A stretch of 64,000 nt of DNA from Meloidogyne chitwoodi (Eukaryota; Nematoda; Chromadorea; Rhabditida; Meloidogynidae): assembly GCA_015183035.1 (NCBI GenBank), contig JACZZP010000019.1, forward strand, positions 124,001 to 188,000. Reading direction: 5' to 3'. The notes under the pieces were generated by a model, which was given only the letters and a program-made list of their open reading frames with translations, was not told the DNA's origin and ran no database searches. Shown here piece by piece: positions 23,766-34,123 of this stretch (within the stretch, counting starts at the first letter, position 1; each line of letters starts with the position of its first letter). The translations under genes were made by a program, and so were the position numbers.

Positions 23766-24231
23766 TGAGTTATGATATTAAAACTAAAGTTAGGTTTATG
23801 CTATCCCTTTAAAAGTTTAAGCATTAAAGGGAGAGAAAAAAGGAAGGTTAAGCTAGATCAGAAATTTAAGAAGACACAAAAATTTAAAAATTTAATCATA
23901 GGAAGGACAAAAAATATTAAACAAAAAAATCCAAAAAAATTTCAAAAAAATTTTAAAAAAAATTTCAAAAAAATTCAAAATTCCAAAAATTCCTTTTCTG
24001 CCTTTTACCCCGAGAAAATTGTTTCTAATATATGAATTATAAAATAAAATAAATTTATAAACATTAAAAAAGAGATATTATTCATTCTTTATTTTAAAAT
24101 GTGAAATAAATATTATTCATCTTTACCAACCTTTTTCTCCCCTATGTTCACCTCCTATAAGCTTATATTTGTTTCTAGCCTTATTTGTAATATTAGAGAA
24201 TGGAAAAAATGTTTTTAAATAATTTTTATAG

Positions 24232-24358
24232 ATTTACAGTTCAATACTTACCAGCAAGCCATTTGAGTCTCAAAAATTATTATTGAATTTTATTAACCAA
24301 TTTTATCAAAAAATGCTTAATTTCTCAGACTCAAATGGAGGGGTAGCAGAACTGTAAA
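24232..24358. mobile_element. Small inverted-repeat element
   Basis: The ends TTTACAGTTC and GAACTGTAAA, with inner arms CCATTTGAGTCTC and GACTCAAATGG, are reverse complements. There is no coding content. Confidence 0.65.
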
Positions 24359-24366
24359 TTACAATA

Positions 24367-24494
24367 AGATCGAATCCTATAGATCGCCTAATATCAACAA
24401 GAGATATAAACCAAAATATCAATAAATAATAAATAATTTTTCACCTTTTTTAAATTTTAGTGTTGATATTTTGGGTGATCTGTAGGGTCGATCT
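24367..24494. mobile_element. AGATCG...CGATCT inverted-repeat element, copy 1
   Basis: The left arm AGATCGAATCCTATAGATCG and inner CCAAAATATCAA pair with TTGATATTTTGG and GATCTGTAGGGTCGATCT on the right. A relative with the same CCAAAATATCAACACT hairpin lies at 43096-43222 in a lectin-gene intron. Confidence 0.65.
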
Positions 24495-24531
24495 CTGAGT
24501 GGAAAATTTGTAGGTAAAAGAGGGGTACACC

Positions 24532-24716
24532 CCAGTTGACCGCAAGGCCGGTTTACCGCAGGGCTATAACTCTGTTTATAATTGTCATATAATAGAGATC
24601 TTAGTGTCATTCGACTCAGCTCGTCGAGCTGAGTCGAACCATCTTTGGGTCGAAAATTTTTGGTAAATGTAAAATAAGTTATAGCCCTGCGGTAAATCGG
24701 CCTTGCGGTCAACTGG
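24532..24716. mobile_element. Element with 38-bp terminal inverted repeats
   Basis: CCAGTTGACCGCAAGGCCGG continuing to GGGCTATAAC is mirrored almost perfectly at the right end (GTTATAGCCC to GGTCAACTGG). The centre holds a second palindrome, TCGACTCAGCTC with GAGCTGAGTCGA, the word that recurs in the element at 60801-61469. Confidence 0.8.
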
Positions 24717-25356
24717 CCTGCTCCCGTAAAAGAGTAATAAAAAAATTGAATTTAACTCAATTTTAAAATAAAAATATTTAATATTGATTTTAAACAACAA
24801 TTGCCAGAGGCATTTGGTTAAACTAAAAATAAACTAAAAATAAATAATTTACCCCATTCCATCTGTTTTACCTTCTCACTAGGCGAAATAGAGAGGGGAA
24901 ATAATAAAGCGATTTAGCCTTTTTTACTTTCTTGGAAGTTTCTTGAAAAAAATGTTTTGATTGAATGAAAATAAAAAAAGCTGCCGCCCACCCAAATTTT
25001 TGAAAGGAATTTTTTAGTATTTTATAAAAGTACAATAGAGTCTGAGCATTTTTGAGTGAATAAATAAATTTGGAATTTTTTTTAATTTTTCCACCAACAT
25101 TTTGGACTAATATAGCATCATTTGAAGAGTTTGAATCACTGAATCGAATAAGCTTTGAACAAAAAAATTTATCGGTTTGTTTTGAGATAAATTTTTTTGA
25201 ATATTTAAGAAATTTGGGTGAAGGAATATTTTAAATTTTTATAAAAAAATTTCCTCCGGAGCTTTTTCTTAAATTCTTGTATCATTTGAAGAGCTCGAAA
25301 CACTGAATCGAATGAGTTATGGTAGATATTTAAACATAATTTCCTTTTCAAGAAAA

Positions 25357-25701
25357 AAATTTTGGCTCTACGTTAGGACATGCGTCCCATCAAGGGACAT
25401 GCGTCCCAAAAATAGTATATGCGTCCCATCAAAGTATATGCGCCCCATTAGTAAAAAAGTATTTTTTCAAATTATTTATTTTATGTTATTGCCTTTTATT
25501 TAACCCAAATGGGAAAAGAAATTCAACCTTATGAATCTTAAAATTTTTTATTTAATGCTCTGTTGTCCCTTGAGCAAGGAAATATAATAAAGACTTTTAT
25601 AAAAAATTTAATCATTTTTAATATATAAATTAATATGCATATACTTTGATGGGACGCATGTCCCTTGATAGGACGCATGTCCTAAAGTAGAGCCAAAATT
25701 T
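25357..25701. mobile_element. Element with about 45-bp terminal inverted repeats
   Basis: AAAATTTTGGCTCTACGTTA continuing through GGACATGCGTCCCATCAAGG is mirrored at 25650-25701. The subterminal word ATGCGTCCC is iterated several times. The ORF across the left end is spurious. Confidence 0.75.
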
Positions 25702-25711
25702 TAAACAAAAG

Positions 25712-25826
25712 TATGGTAGCACAAAGCCGGTAATAACCGGTCCTCCCTGTTAACTGTTTACCGGTTTTTGAGACACGGTTATCGTAACCGATTGCGGTTC
25801 CGGTTAATCAACTTTGTGCTATCCTA
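25712..25826. mobile_element. CCGGTAA-iterating short element
   Basis: The ends GGTAGCACAAAG and CTTTGTGCTATCC are inverted repeats. The interior iterates CCGGTTA/TAACCGG. The flanking 8-mers AACAAAAG and GTCAAAAG match at 6 of 8, suggesting an aged 8-bp duplication. Confidence 0.6.
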
Positions 25827-25839
25827 GTCAAAAGGCAAT

Positions 25840-26140
25840 TTATTTTAGAATATTTGACATTGCTAGGGAATTTTTTTTATTGGGACCTCCTCACATCTAA
25901 AGGCATTAAATCAATGCCAAAAAAAAATTTTTATCAATGTCTTAATTGCCGTCTGCTGACGCCTCTTCATTTTAAAGGCAAAGGAGTGGTTGGGCATTTA
26001 TGGTAATGTAGAGAGAGATTTTCGTTTTTATTAAAGTGCAACAATTTTCGATAAAACAAAAAATGTGACCAATTTCACGTGTGCAAATGTATTATATTTT
26101 TCTATAATCTCTCTTGGCTATAATCACAAAAATGGAAGAA
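25840..26140 (+). promoter_or_regulatory. Upstream module of D1, similar to D2, A and B
   Basis: Blocks GGGAATTTTTTTTATTGGGA, CCTCCTCACAT, TAAAGGCATTA, then CATTTTAAAGGCAAAGGAG and GGGCATTTATGG, lie 220-500 bp before the D1 start. The same order of words precedes D2 (31305-31640), gene A (54190-54420) and gene B (62640-62850). AAGTGCA at 26034-26040 is the reverse complement of TGCACTT, which fits the TGCMCTT gland-gene motif that I recall being reported for root-knot nematodes. Whether this is a promoter or the trace of an old duplication cannot be decided by eye. Confidence 0.6.
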
Positions 26141-26347
26141 ACGCCCAATTTAACGCACGCCTTATTAACTACTCCGATGTAGCAATCTGCCAGTCATAGG
26201 CAAATAAGTCAGTCAGTCTATTTTTATTTTGAAATTTTTTTTTTAATTTTCAAGCTTCACAAAGTTTAATTTTGTCTTTTAATTATATACGCGTTTTAAT
26301 TAAAATTAATTTAAGTGAAAAAAAAATTTCAAATTAAAAATTGTAAC

Positions 26348-28411
26348 ATGTTAAAATTTTTATTTTTCTTTCAACTCGTATTAATGCTTATTTTCGAAAT
26401 TGAAATGCAATATAAGCGAAAGATAAATCATCCGGATAATGTGCCTAATTCATCTACAAAAATGAAATTTTTATCAAAAAAACAAATGAAATCTTTAATT
26501 TATGCAATTCGTAATCCAGATGAAGAAAATAATGGAGAGGCTCTCAAAAAATGTAAAAAATAATTTAAAATTTTGTATTTTATGGTCGTAAGAAGCTTTT
26601 TTTGTTTGACTCTAATTAATTTTTAAATTTTGACAAAATATAATTTTTGTCTTAAATTGTTGGGTGACCGAAAATAAAGGATTATACAAAAATAACTAAA
26701 AAAACACATGAAAAACACAAAAATACCTGATAATTTTTTGGGCTTTTGATGTATTTGTGTTTCTATGTTTTTTTCATTATATTTTGGAAAAACACAAAAA
26801 TGTATTTTTGTGTTTTATTTATTTTTGTGCGTTCATGTATTTTTAATGAATTTTATGTAATTTTGTGTTTTTTGTATTTTGTGTTTTTTATGCATTTGTT
26901 TTTTGCGTGGAATTTTGTGCTGTTCCTTTACTGACGCATTTTCCAACTCATTTTAAAGGAGCAAAAGTAGTGATTTTTAGTGTTTGATTAATTTTACATA
27001 ATATATATTTTTACAATTAATTTATTTTATTAATCAAAAAATTAAAAAAATAGTGCTAACAAAAAAACTAAAAGAACCGGAGATTGACGACTATAACAAA
27101 GAAATCATCAGAAAAATATTGAAACGTGAGAAGGTGGAAACTAAGTTGTATTTGAATTTGGATACAGCAAAGGAAATTATTAGTAATATCAAAATGAAGG
27201 TAAAAAATTATTTCCAGTAAAATATTCATGAGTCGAACATGTTCTGTTAAGCAATTAAAGTTTCATTTAAGCGATTACGAGAACGGGTCTTGGACAAAGT
27301 TTCCGGGTCACACTTCCAGTTATTTTAAGAAAACGGGGTTGAAACTGAGACCGACCAGGAATTTTATTTCCTCAAAAAATTGTAAAATGGCCCGTTCCCG
27401 TAATCAAATGAACTTTAATTTATTAAAACTGTTTGAACTCATAAATTTTTTATTGGACTATAAACTCAACCAGCACCAAAAATGTTCAATAAGGGATAAA
27501 AAAGAGCCCGGACTGTACAATTTATCGACAGTATTTATTCGAGTATCGAACGATATTTTTAATATATCGATCGACGCTAGCAAGCAGTGAAGCAAAAGTT
27601 ACAAAATTTCCACGGAACTAGTTTTCCGTAACTGCATTTTTTATTTTCATTGTTCCAGTTCCGGAACTATTGTGGGGTGAGGAACTAGTTCCGGAACAAG
27701 TCCAGTTCCAAGAATTTGGTAGTTTCGAGTTCTAGTTTCGGAACTACAACTTTTACATCACTGCTAGCAAGCTCCAAATTTAAAAAAAAAATAACTTAAA
27801 CTTTAGATTCAAATACCAAGAAATATTTTGGATTTATATATAAAGAATTATGAAAAGTACCATCCTGTAGGAATTTTAGAAAAAAAGGTAATTTTCTAAA
27901 TTTTTTAATTATAATTAATCTTTGAACTAATAAGATGGAACAGGTTGAGAAAAAAAATAGGGAGGGGTTTAAAAAATTCCACTGTTCAAAAAATAGGATT
28001 CAGGGTTTTTTAGGGTCAAAAATTAACGGTGACAATCCAAAGAGGGGCTCCCGGAAAATTGGCCAGTGAAGAAACAGTACAAAAACTTGCAAGAAAACAC
28101 AAAAATACATGAAAATTACATAAAACTTTTTATGTATTTTTGTGCTTTGCATGTATTTTTCATGTATTTTTGTGTTTTCTTGAAAGTTTTTGTACCGTTT
28201 CTTCACTGACCAAATTTTCCACTGACTAATTTTCCTAAAGAAGGGATCTTTTTTGATTTTTTGAGTCAAAAGCCCGTCGGGGGAACGGGGACGAACACTA
28301 GAATTAAGTTTAAATTTCTTATAGTTAGCTGATGCAGTCAACAAAAACTATCAAAAGATGAAAAATGACCCAGCCTTCAAAGAACTTGTGAAACAAAAAA
28401 TCTATGTATAA
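26348..28411 (+). CDS. D1: small secreted basic protein, unrecognised family
   Basis: Not a family I recognise. Three exons with matching phases, 26348-26552, 27054-27199 and 28325-28411, give 145 aa. The N-terminus MLKFLFFFQLVLMLIFEIEM is a strong signal-peptide candidate. The mature part is Lys/Glu-rich, probably helical, and has no cysteine beyond the signal region. Landmarks are LSKKQMKSLIYAIRNPDEEN, NGEALKK, DYNKEIIRKIL and a C-terminal FKELVKQKIYV. D2 (31826-33765) is a paralogue with the same intron positions and phases. A GCGTCAGTG element sits in intron 1, and a hAT-like element plus another GCGTCAGTG element sit in intron 2. Secretion, small size and upstream context make it an effector-like candidate. 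That role is inference. Confidence 0.7.
26699..26945. mobile_element. GCGTCAGTG element in D1 intron 1
   Basis: The ACACATGAAAAACACAAAAA interior and the right end TTACTGACGCATTTTCC match the family. The left terminus is degraded. Confidence 0.6.
27585..27763. mobile_element. GTTCCGGAAC-iterating hAT-like element with exact duplication
   Basis: The ends CAGTGAAGCAAAAGTT and AACTTTTACATCACTG are flanked by the exact 8-bp direct repeat CTAGCAAG (27577-27584 and 27764-27771). The interior iterates GTTCCGGAAC. It lies in D1 intron 2. Its termini resemble those of the hAT transposon at 34124-37044 (CAGTGATTGG), a plausible helper. Confidence 0.85.
28046..28236. mobile_element. GCGTCAGTG-family element in D1 intron 2
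   Basis: The left end TTGGCCAGTGAAGAAACAGT and the right end ACTGTTTC-like TACCGTTTCTTCACTGACC are inverted repeats. The interior has ACACAAAAATACATGAAAAT and its complement. It splits a fragment of the GC-rich GTTCGTCCCC repeat (28255-28302). Confidence 0.65.
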
Positions 28412-28864
28412 TTTTAATTTACAGTTGAAATTAGAGTCTGGCTCGGTCGGTTTCGTTTTTTACCTTAAAAACCGACCAAAACGTTTGTCCAGGCTCTAGT
28501 ACAAAATAAAATTTTTATTTATTTTTCTTTCAAAAAATTTGAAAGAAAAATTTTTTTAATTTTTTTTTTTGAAAATTTTTTTGAAAACATTCACAATTAT
28601 AACAAAATATTAATGGTTTTAATTTTTTTAAATTATAATTTTTATTTATTTTATTTAAGAAAAAATTAGATTAGAATGAACAAAAAAAACATTTGCAATG
28701 TGCGATTGATTTTCTGAAGAGAAAAGATATTTGATTTTTTAGAGTTTTTTTCGATTTTTATTATTCGTATTTTTTGTTTCGAAACATATATCTGCTGAAG
28801 AGATATCTTATATACCATTTTAAAACAATTCTGTAGTCATTTTATTTAGATAAAATTTTTCGAA

Positions 28865-29280
28865 ATTTAAAAAATTGGGTGTGAATAAATTTTTCAAATT
28901 GAAAAAATTTTCTGTCCCTCTGTTAAATTATAATAAATTTGGTAACATTTGAAGGAGCTCGAAAAGCTGAATCGAATGAGCTATTTTAAAAAAAATCTAA
29001 TGATTAGAATTCGAGAACCATGTCCATGAACATTGAAATATATTGGGGGTGAATAAATTTTTTAAATTGATGGGACTCTTTGTCCCTCCGTTAAATTATA
29101 CTGAATGGTATCATTCGAAAGAGCTCGAAAAGATGAATAGAATGAGCTATGAAATTTTAAAAACTGACGATTAGAATTCGAGAACCATGTTCATGAACAT
29201 TGAAATACAACATAGAAATATATTGAAGGGAAGGAATATTTTAACTTTTTATAAAAAAATTTCCATCGCTCAAAATTTGG
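28865..29280. repeat. Tandem duplicate with GAAAGAGCTCGAAAA words
   Basis: Two units of about 140 bp both contain TCTGTCCCTC-like, GTTAAATTATA and GAGCTCGAAAAG...GAATCGAATGAGCTAT-like words. The same phrase is scattered at about 25125, 25285, 32192, 55985, 60876 and 61370, marking one dispersed repeat. Confidence 0.55.
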
Positions 29281-29439
29281 TCATTTTATTTTTCACTTCC
29301 TTCTGGACTGTCGTTCTATTCGAATAAATACGGTATTTTATAAACTTAATGGCGGCGCAAATATCACGGAAAAAAACATTTTAGGAGAATACAAGTTAGA
29401 AACATTGATTAATGGCTAATTTTCAGGGTAAAAGAAGAA

Positions 29440-31201
29440 ATGGCTCCCGGAATATTGGGCAATGGAAAATTGGGCAGTGAAGAAACAGTACAAAAACATG
29501 CAAGAAAATACAAAAATAAATGAAAAATGTTGTGTTACTAATGTATTTGTGTTTTTTGTATTGTATTTTTCATGTATTTTTGTAATTTCATGTATTTTTG
29601 TATTTTTCCTGTATTTTTGTATTTTTCATGTATTTTTGTAATTTCATGTATTTTTGTATTTTTCCTGTATTTTTGTATTTTTCATGTATTTTTGTAATTT
29701 CATGTATTTTTGTATTTTTCCTGTATTTTTGTATTTTTCCTGTATTTTTGTATTTTTCATGATTTTTGTAATTTCCTGTATTTTTGTATTTTTCATGATT
29801 TTTGTATTTTTCCTGTATTTTTGTATTTTTCCTGTATTTTTGTATTTTTCATGATTTTTGTAATTTCATGTATTTTTGTATTTTTCATGATTTTTGTATT
29901 TTTCCTGTATTTTTGTATTTTTCATGATTTTTGTAATTTCATGTATTTTTGTATTTTTCATGATTTTTGTAATTTCATGTATTTTTGTATTTTTCATGAT
30001 TTTTGTATTTTTCCTGTATTTTTGTATTTTTCCTGTATTTTTGTATTTTTCATGATTTTTGTAATTTCATGTATTTTTGTATTTTTCATGATTTTTGTAT
30101 TTTTCCTGTATTTTTGTATTTTTCCTGTATTTTTGTATTTTTCCTGTATTTTTGTATTTTTCATGATTTTTGTAATTTCCTGTATTTTTGTATTTTTCAT
30201 GATTTTTGTATTTTTCCTGTATTTTTGTATTTTTCCTGTATTTTTGTATTTTTCATGATTTTTGTATTTTTCCTGTATTTTTGTATTTTTCATGATTTTT
30301 GTAATTTCATGTATTTTTGTATTTTTCATGATTTTTGTAATTTCATGTATTTTTGTATTTTTCCTGTATTTTTGTATTTTTCATGATTTTTGTAATTTCA
30401 TGTATTTTTGTATTTTTCATGATTTTTGTAATTTCATGTATTTTTGTATTTTTCCTGTATTTTTGTATTTTTCATGATTTTTGTATTTTTCCTGTATTTT
30501 TGTATTTTTCATGATTTTTGTATTTTTCCTGTATTTTTGTATTTTTCATGATTTTTGTAATTTCCTGTATTTTTGTATTTTTCATGATTTTTGTATTTTT
30601 CCTGTATTTTTGTATTTTTCCTGTATTTTTGTATTTTTCATGATTTTTGTAATTTCATGTATTTTTGTATTTTTCATGATTTTTGTATTTTTCCTGTATT
30701 TTTGTATTTTTCATGATTTTTGTATTTTTCCTGTATTTTTGTATTTTCATGTATTTTTGTATTTTTCCTGTATTTTTGTATTTTTCATGATTTTTGTATT
30801 TTTCCTGTATTTTTGTATTTTTCATGATTTTTGTAATTTCATGTATTTTTGTATTTTTCCTGTATTTTTGTATTTTTCATGATTTTTGTAATTTCATGTA
30901 TTTTTGTATTTTTCCTGTATTTTTGTATTTTTCATGATTTTTGTATTTTTCCTGTATTTTTGTATTTTTCATGATTTTTGTATTTTTCCTGTATTTTTGT
31001 ATTTTTCATGATTTTTGTAATTTCATGTATTTTTGTATTTTTCATGATTTTTGTATTTTTCCTGTATTTTTCTTGTATTTTTGTAATTTCCTGTATTTTT
31101 CTTGTATTTTCTTGCATGTTTTTGTACTGTTTTTTCACTGCCCAATTTTCCACTCACCAATTTTCCGAGTACTGCCCAATATTCCACTGCCCAATTTTCC
31201 T
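29440..31201. mobile_element. Giant GCGTCAGTG-type element filled by a minisatellite
   Basis: The left end TTGGGCAGTGAAGAAACAGT, then ACAAAAACATGCAAGAAAAT, is mirrored at the right end (CTTGCATGTTTTTGTACTGT, then TTTTTCACTGCCCAATTTTC). Between them lies about 1.5 kb of 17-19 bp units alternating CATGATTTTTGTATTTTTCC and TGTATTTTTGTATTTTTC. Other family members hold only a few such units. The long Phe/Cys/Ile-rich open frames on both strands are repeat artefacts. Confidence 0.85.
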
Positions 31202-31304
31202 AGCACGATAATTGGAAAATGAAAGAATTATTTGACATTTTAAGGAGTTTTCACATTTCTACCGTTTAATATAAATTTATTAAAAAATTTTTTTTATCGA
31301 ATTC

Positions 31305-31640
31305 TTTCACTGTCAAAGGGCAATTTATTTTAAATAAAAGTCATTTGACATTGATAGCGAATTTTTTTTATTGAGGACCTCATCACATTGTTAAAGGCAT
31401 TAGATCAGCACCAAAAAAATTAACGAGTGCCTTCCTTCCGTCAACTGACGCCTCAAAGGCAAAGGAGTGGTTGGGCAATGTAGAGAGAGATTTGTCATTT
31501 TTATTAAAGTGCAACAATTTTCGATAAAACGCACAATAATTGCCCAATTTCACGTGAGCAAATGTATGCTATTTTACTATACAGCTTTTTAAAATCCCAA
31601 AAATGGAAGAAACGCCCAATTTTACGCACGCCTTGTCAAC
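31305..31640 (+). promoter_or_regulatory. Upstream module of D2
   Basis: Strongly similar to 25840-26140. It shares TTTTTTTTATTGAGGACCTC, CACATTGTTAAAGGCATTA, CAAAGGCAAAGGAGTGGTTG, TTATTAAAGTGCAACAATTT, TCGATAAAAC, CCCAATTTCACGTG and AAAAATGGAAGAAACGCCCA. AAGTGCA is at 31507-31513. The conservation is much higher than between neighbouring intronic sequences of the two paralogues. Confidence 0.65.
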
Positions 31641-32107
31641 CCCTCCCATTTTACAATTTGCCCTTTCACAGGCAAATAAAAATAGCGAGTCAATCAAAAT
31701 ATATTTTAAAATTTTTTTAATTTTTTTTTTCATAATTTTCCTAGCTTCTTAGTGTTTAATTTTTCTTTTATTAACATAAATGTTTTAGTTAAAATTTAAT
31801 TTAAGAGAAAATTTAAATTTTAAAAATGAACAATTTTTTTTTGTTAAAATTATTATTTTTCCTTCAATTTGTATTTATGCTTATTTGTGAGAAATGATGA
31901 AAGATTCAAAAAGGAAAGAAACAAAGAAAACGGTAGGCGAGTCGAGTCGACCACCCAGAAATTTGCATGATACAATGAGGGTTCTAACAAGTGAACAAAT
32001 GAATAAATTAAAAGCTTTAATTCTTCATCCAAACAAATCTAATAATGGCAAGGCTCTCAAGGAATGTAATTAATTTAATTTTTAATTTTGTGGCCCTAAC
32101 TAGCGTA

Positions 32108-32475
32108 AAGGACGATTCAGTGTCGGCCGATTCAGAGTAGCTCGTATAACTTTTTTTTATTTTAAACATTTTCAGATAATTTTTATGTCATTCGAAAGAG
32201 CTCGAAAATGAAGTATTTCCTCAATTAGTCTGTTCAGATCAGTTGATTTTAGAAAAAGTTACGCCCGAAAAACACGAAAATCAAGATTTTCCACTTTTAT
32301 CGCGCTATAACTTTTTGTTGAGTGATCAGATTGAATCGGTCCAATTAGTTAAATTTATCCGCTTATCGTATGCTTTAGATTAATAAAAAAAACTATTCAG
32401 ATCGGTTAAGAAATAAAAAAGTTGTAGCCAAAAACAACCGGCTATTCTGAATCGGCCGACTTTGAATCGTCTCCT
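32108..32475. mobile_element. Inverted-repeat element in D2 intron 1
   Basis: GGACGATTCAGTGTCGGCCG continuing ATTCAGAGTAGC is mirrored by GCTATTCTGAATCGGCCGAC with TTTGAATCGTC on the right. No ORF. Confidence 0.75.
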
Positions 32476-32495
32476 ACTCGGAGACTGGTGTTTTT

Positions 32496-32664
32496 TAATT
32501 ATGCGGCCCAATTGTCCGCAAGTCGGTTCCGCTCACTCACAGAAAAATGTGAAAAGAAGAAAAGATGATTAATTTGATGATATTTTAATTGTTGATTTTA
32601 TGTCTCCACAATAAACAATAAAAATTTGCGGATAAAACTTGCGGACTTTGGGCCGCATAATTAA
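32496..32664. mobile_element. Inverted-repeat element with TTAATTATGCGGCCCAA ends
   Basis: TTAATTATGCGGCCCAATTG then GTCCGCAAGT is mirrored by ACTTGCGGACTTTGGGCCGC then ATAATTAA. It directly abuts the preceding element. Confidence 0.75.
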
Positions 32665-32681
32665 CAAGTACCTAACTGCAG

Positions 32682-33051
32682 GGAAAATGCGTCAGTAGAA
32701 AATGCGTCAGTAGAAAATGCGTCAGTGAAGAAACATTAAAAAAATCATAGTAAAATACAAAAATACATGAAAAACACAAAAACACATAAATAAATTTGTG
32801 TTTCTGATGTATTTGTGTTTTTTTGTATTTCTATGATATATTTTTGTATTTTCATATATATTTTGGAAAAATACAAAAATGTATTTTTGAGTAAAAAATA
32901 CAAAATAATTAAAAATACAAAATTTTTTTTATGTATTTTTGTGCTTTACAAATTTTTTGTTTTTCATGTATTTTTGTATTTTCTTATTATTTTTTTTTGT
33001 ACTGTTTCTTCACTGACGCATTTTCTACTAACGCATTTTCTGGGAGCCAAG
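32682..33051. mobile_element. GCGTCAGTG element in D2 intron 1
   Basis: GGGAAAATGCGTCAGTAGAA (with a second TGCGTCAG unit) at the left is mirrored by TTCACTGACGCATTTTC and CTAACGCATTTTC at the right. The interior has ACAAAAATACATGAAAAACA and its complement. Confidence 0.75.
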
Positions 33052-33308
33052 TTTAATAGTTTTTATGTATTTTATCAATTAATTAATTTCTCTTTTTAAT
33101 TATAATAGTACTAACAAAAATACTTGAACAAACGACTAACGACTATACTAAAGAAATTATTACAAAAATTTTTAATGATGAACCTGTTGAAACTTGTTTG
33201 GCATTGGAAATTAATGTCGCGAATGCCATTATTAAAATGTTAACTATTAGGGTAAAAAAATTTTGAAAAAAATTTGGAATGTGGGGAATAAAATTATATA
33301 TTCTAGCA

Positions 33309-33604
33309 TACCGTATTTTCTCAAATAATTACTCCCGCTCGTGTTATCTTTTCCGAGACTATATCAGTCTCTTCAGAGCGCCTGCGATAAGGCTACTCTC
33401 TTATGTGATAAAGACGCAGAAAATATGTAAAATTCTGCAAAAGAGCAGGTCACGATATTTTTCTCTGACCGCAACTTCCAATGGTCAGTTTTTCTGCGTC
33501 TTTATCACATAAGAGAGTAGCATTATCGCAGGCGCTCTGAAGAGGCTGATATAGTCTCGGAAAAGATAACACGAGCGGGGGTAATTATTTAAGAAAATAC
33601 GGTA
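33309..33604. mobile_element. Inverted-repeat element in D2 intron 2, copy 2 of 1732 family
   Basis: Arms of about 120 bp (TACCGTATTTTCTCAAATAA, then CTCGTGTTATCTTTTCCGAG) are mirrored almost perfectly. Ending in TA on both sides fits a TA target, as in Tc1/mariner-like elements. The middle matches 1732-1951. Confidence 0.75.
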
Positions 33605-34123
33605 TATATAACTTTTTTTATAATAAATGCAATTAATTTAAATTTTAGCCTAAAAGAAAAAGGAATGTTCAGAAGGAAGATAAACGTGGTTATAACAAAC
33701 TTATGAGCGAATTTAATGCATTATATGAAACTCCCATAGTTGACAATAACACTTTAAAAAACGAGGTAAAAAATTGAACTTATTTAATTAATTAATATTT
33801 AAATGGCCTGGGATGGAACGGGTCTAAATAAAAAAGTTTGGTTTGGTTTTTAATTTCTTGAAGCAGGATAAAAAAAAATATTTGGTGTTTTCCCATTTTA
33901 CATACACTTCTCTCCTATTTCCGCCTTGTTTTATATTATGACTTTTTTTACAAAAATTTCTTTGCTATACAAATAATCACAAGAAAATCAAAAATCATTT
34001 AGATAAAAAACACAAGTGTAAAGTACAACAAAATAATTAATTCAGCGAAAATAATTTAAGAGCAGCCGCGGTAATCACTTAGTAGAGCTTACTCCCCCCT
34101 ATGGTTTTTCGATATTTAGGAGC

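Larger units (their letters stand above)
31826..33765 (+). pseudogene. D2: paralogue of D1 with frame break in exon 1
   Basis: Exons 31826-32065, 33109-33251 and 33649-33765 match D1 in order and phase. The signal-like start MNNFFLLKLLFFLQFVFMLI ends at a TGA at 31895. The body continues in another frame from overlapping ATGs at 31894/31897 (MMKDSKRKETKKTVGES), through LTSEQMNKLKALILHPNKSN, then LLTKILEQTTNDYTKEIITK. The third exon starts PKRKRN, a possible nuclear signal, and may read through to a stop just after 33765. The frame break separates signal from body. It could be a pseudogene, a sequencing error, or a cytosolic form started at 31894. Confidence 0.55.

Noticed and set aside
29654..31222. 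Long Phe/Cys/Ile-rich open frames on both strands
   Set aside because: They are translations of the minisatellite, which lacks stops in some frames. No start context, no conservation and no splice signals.
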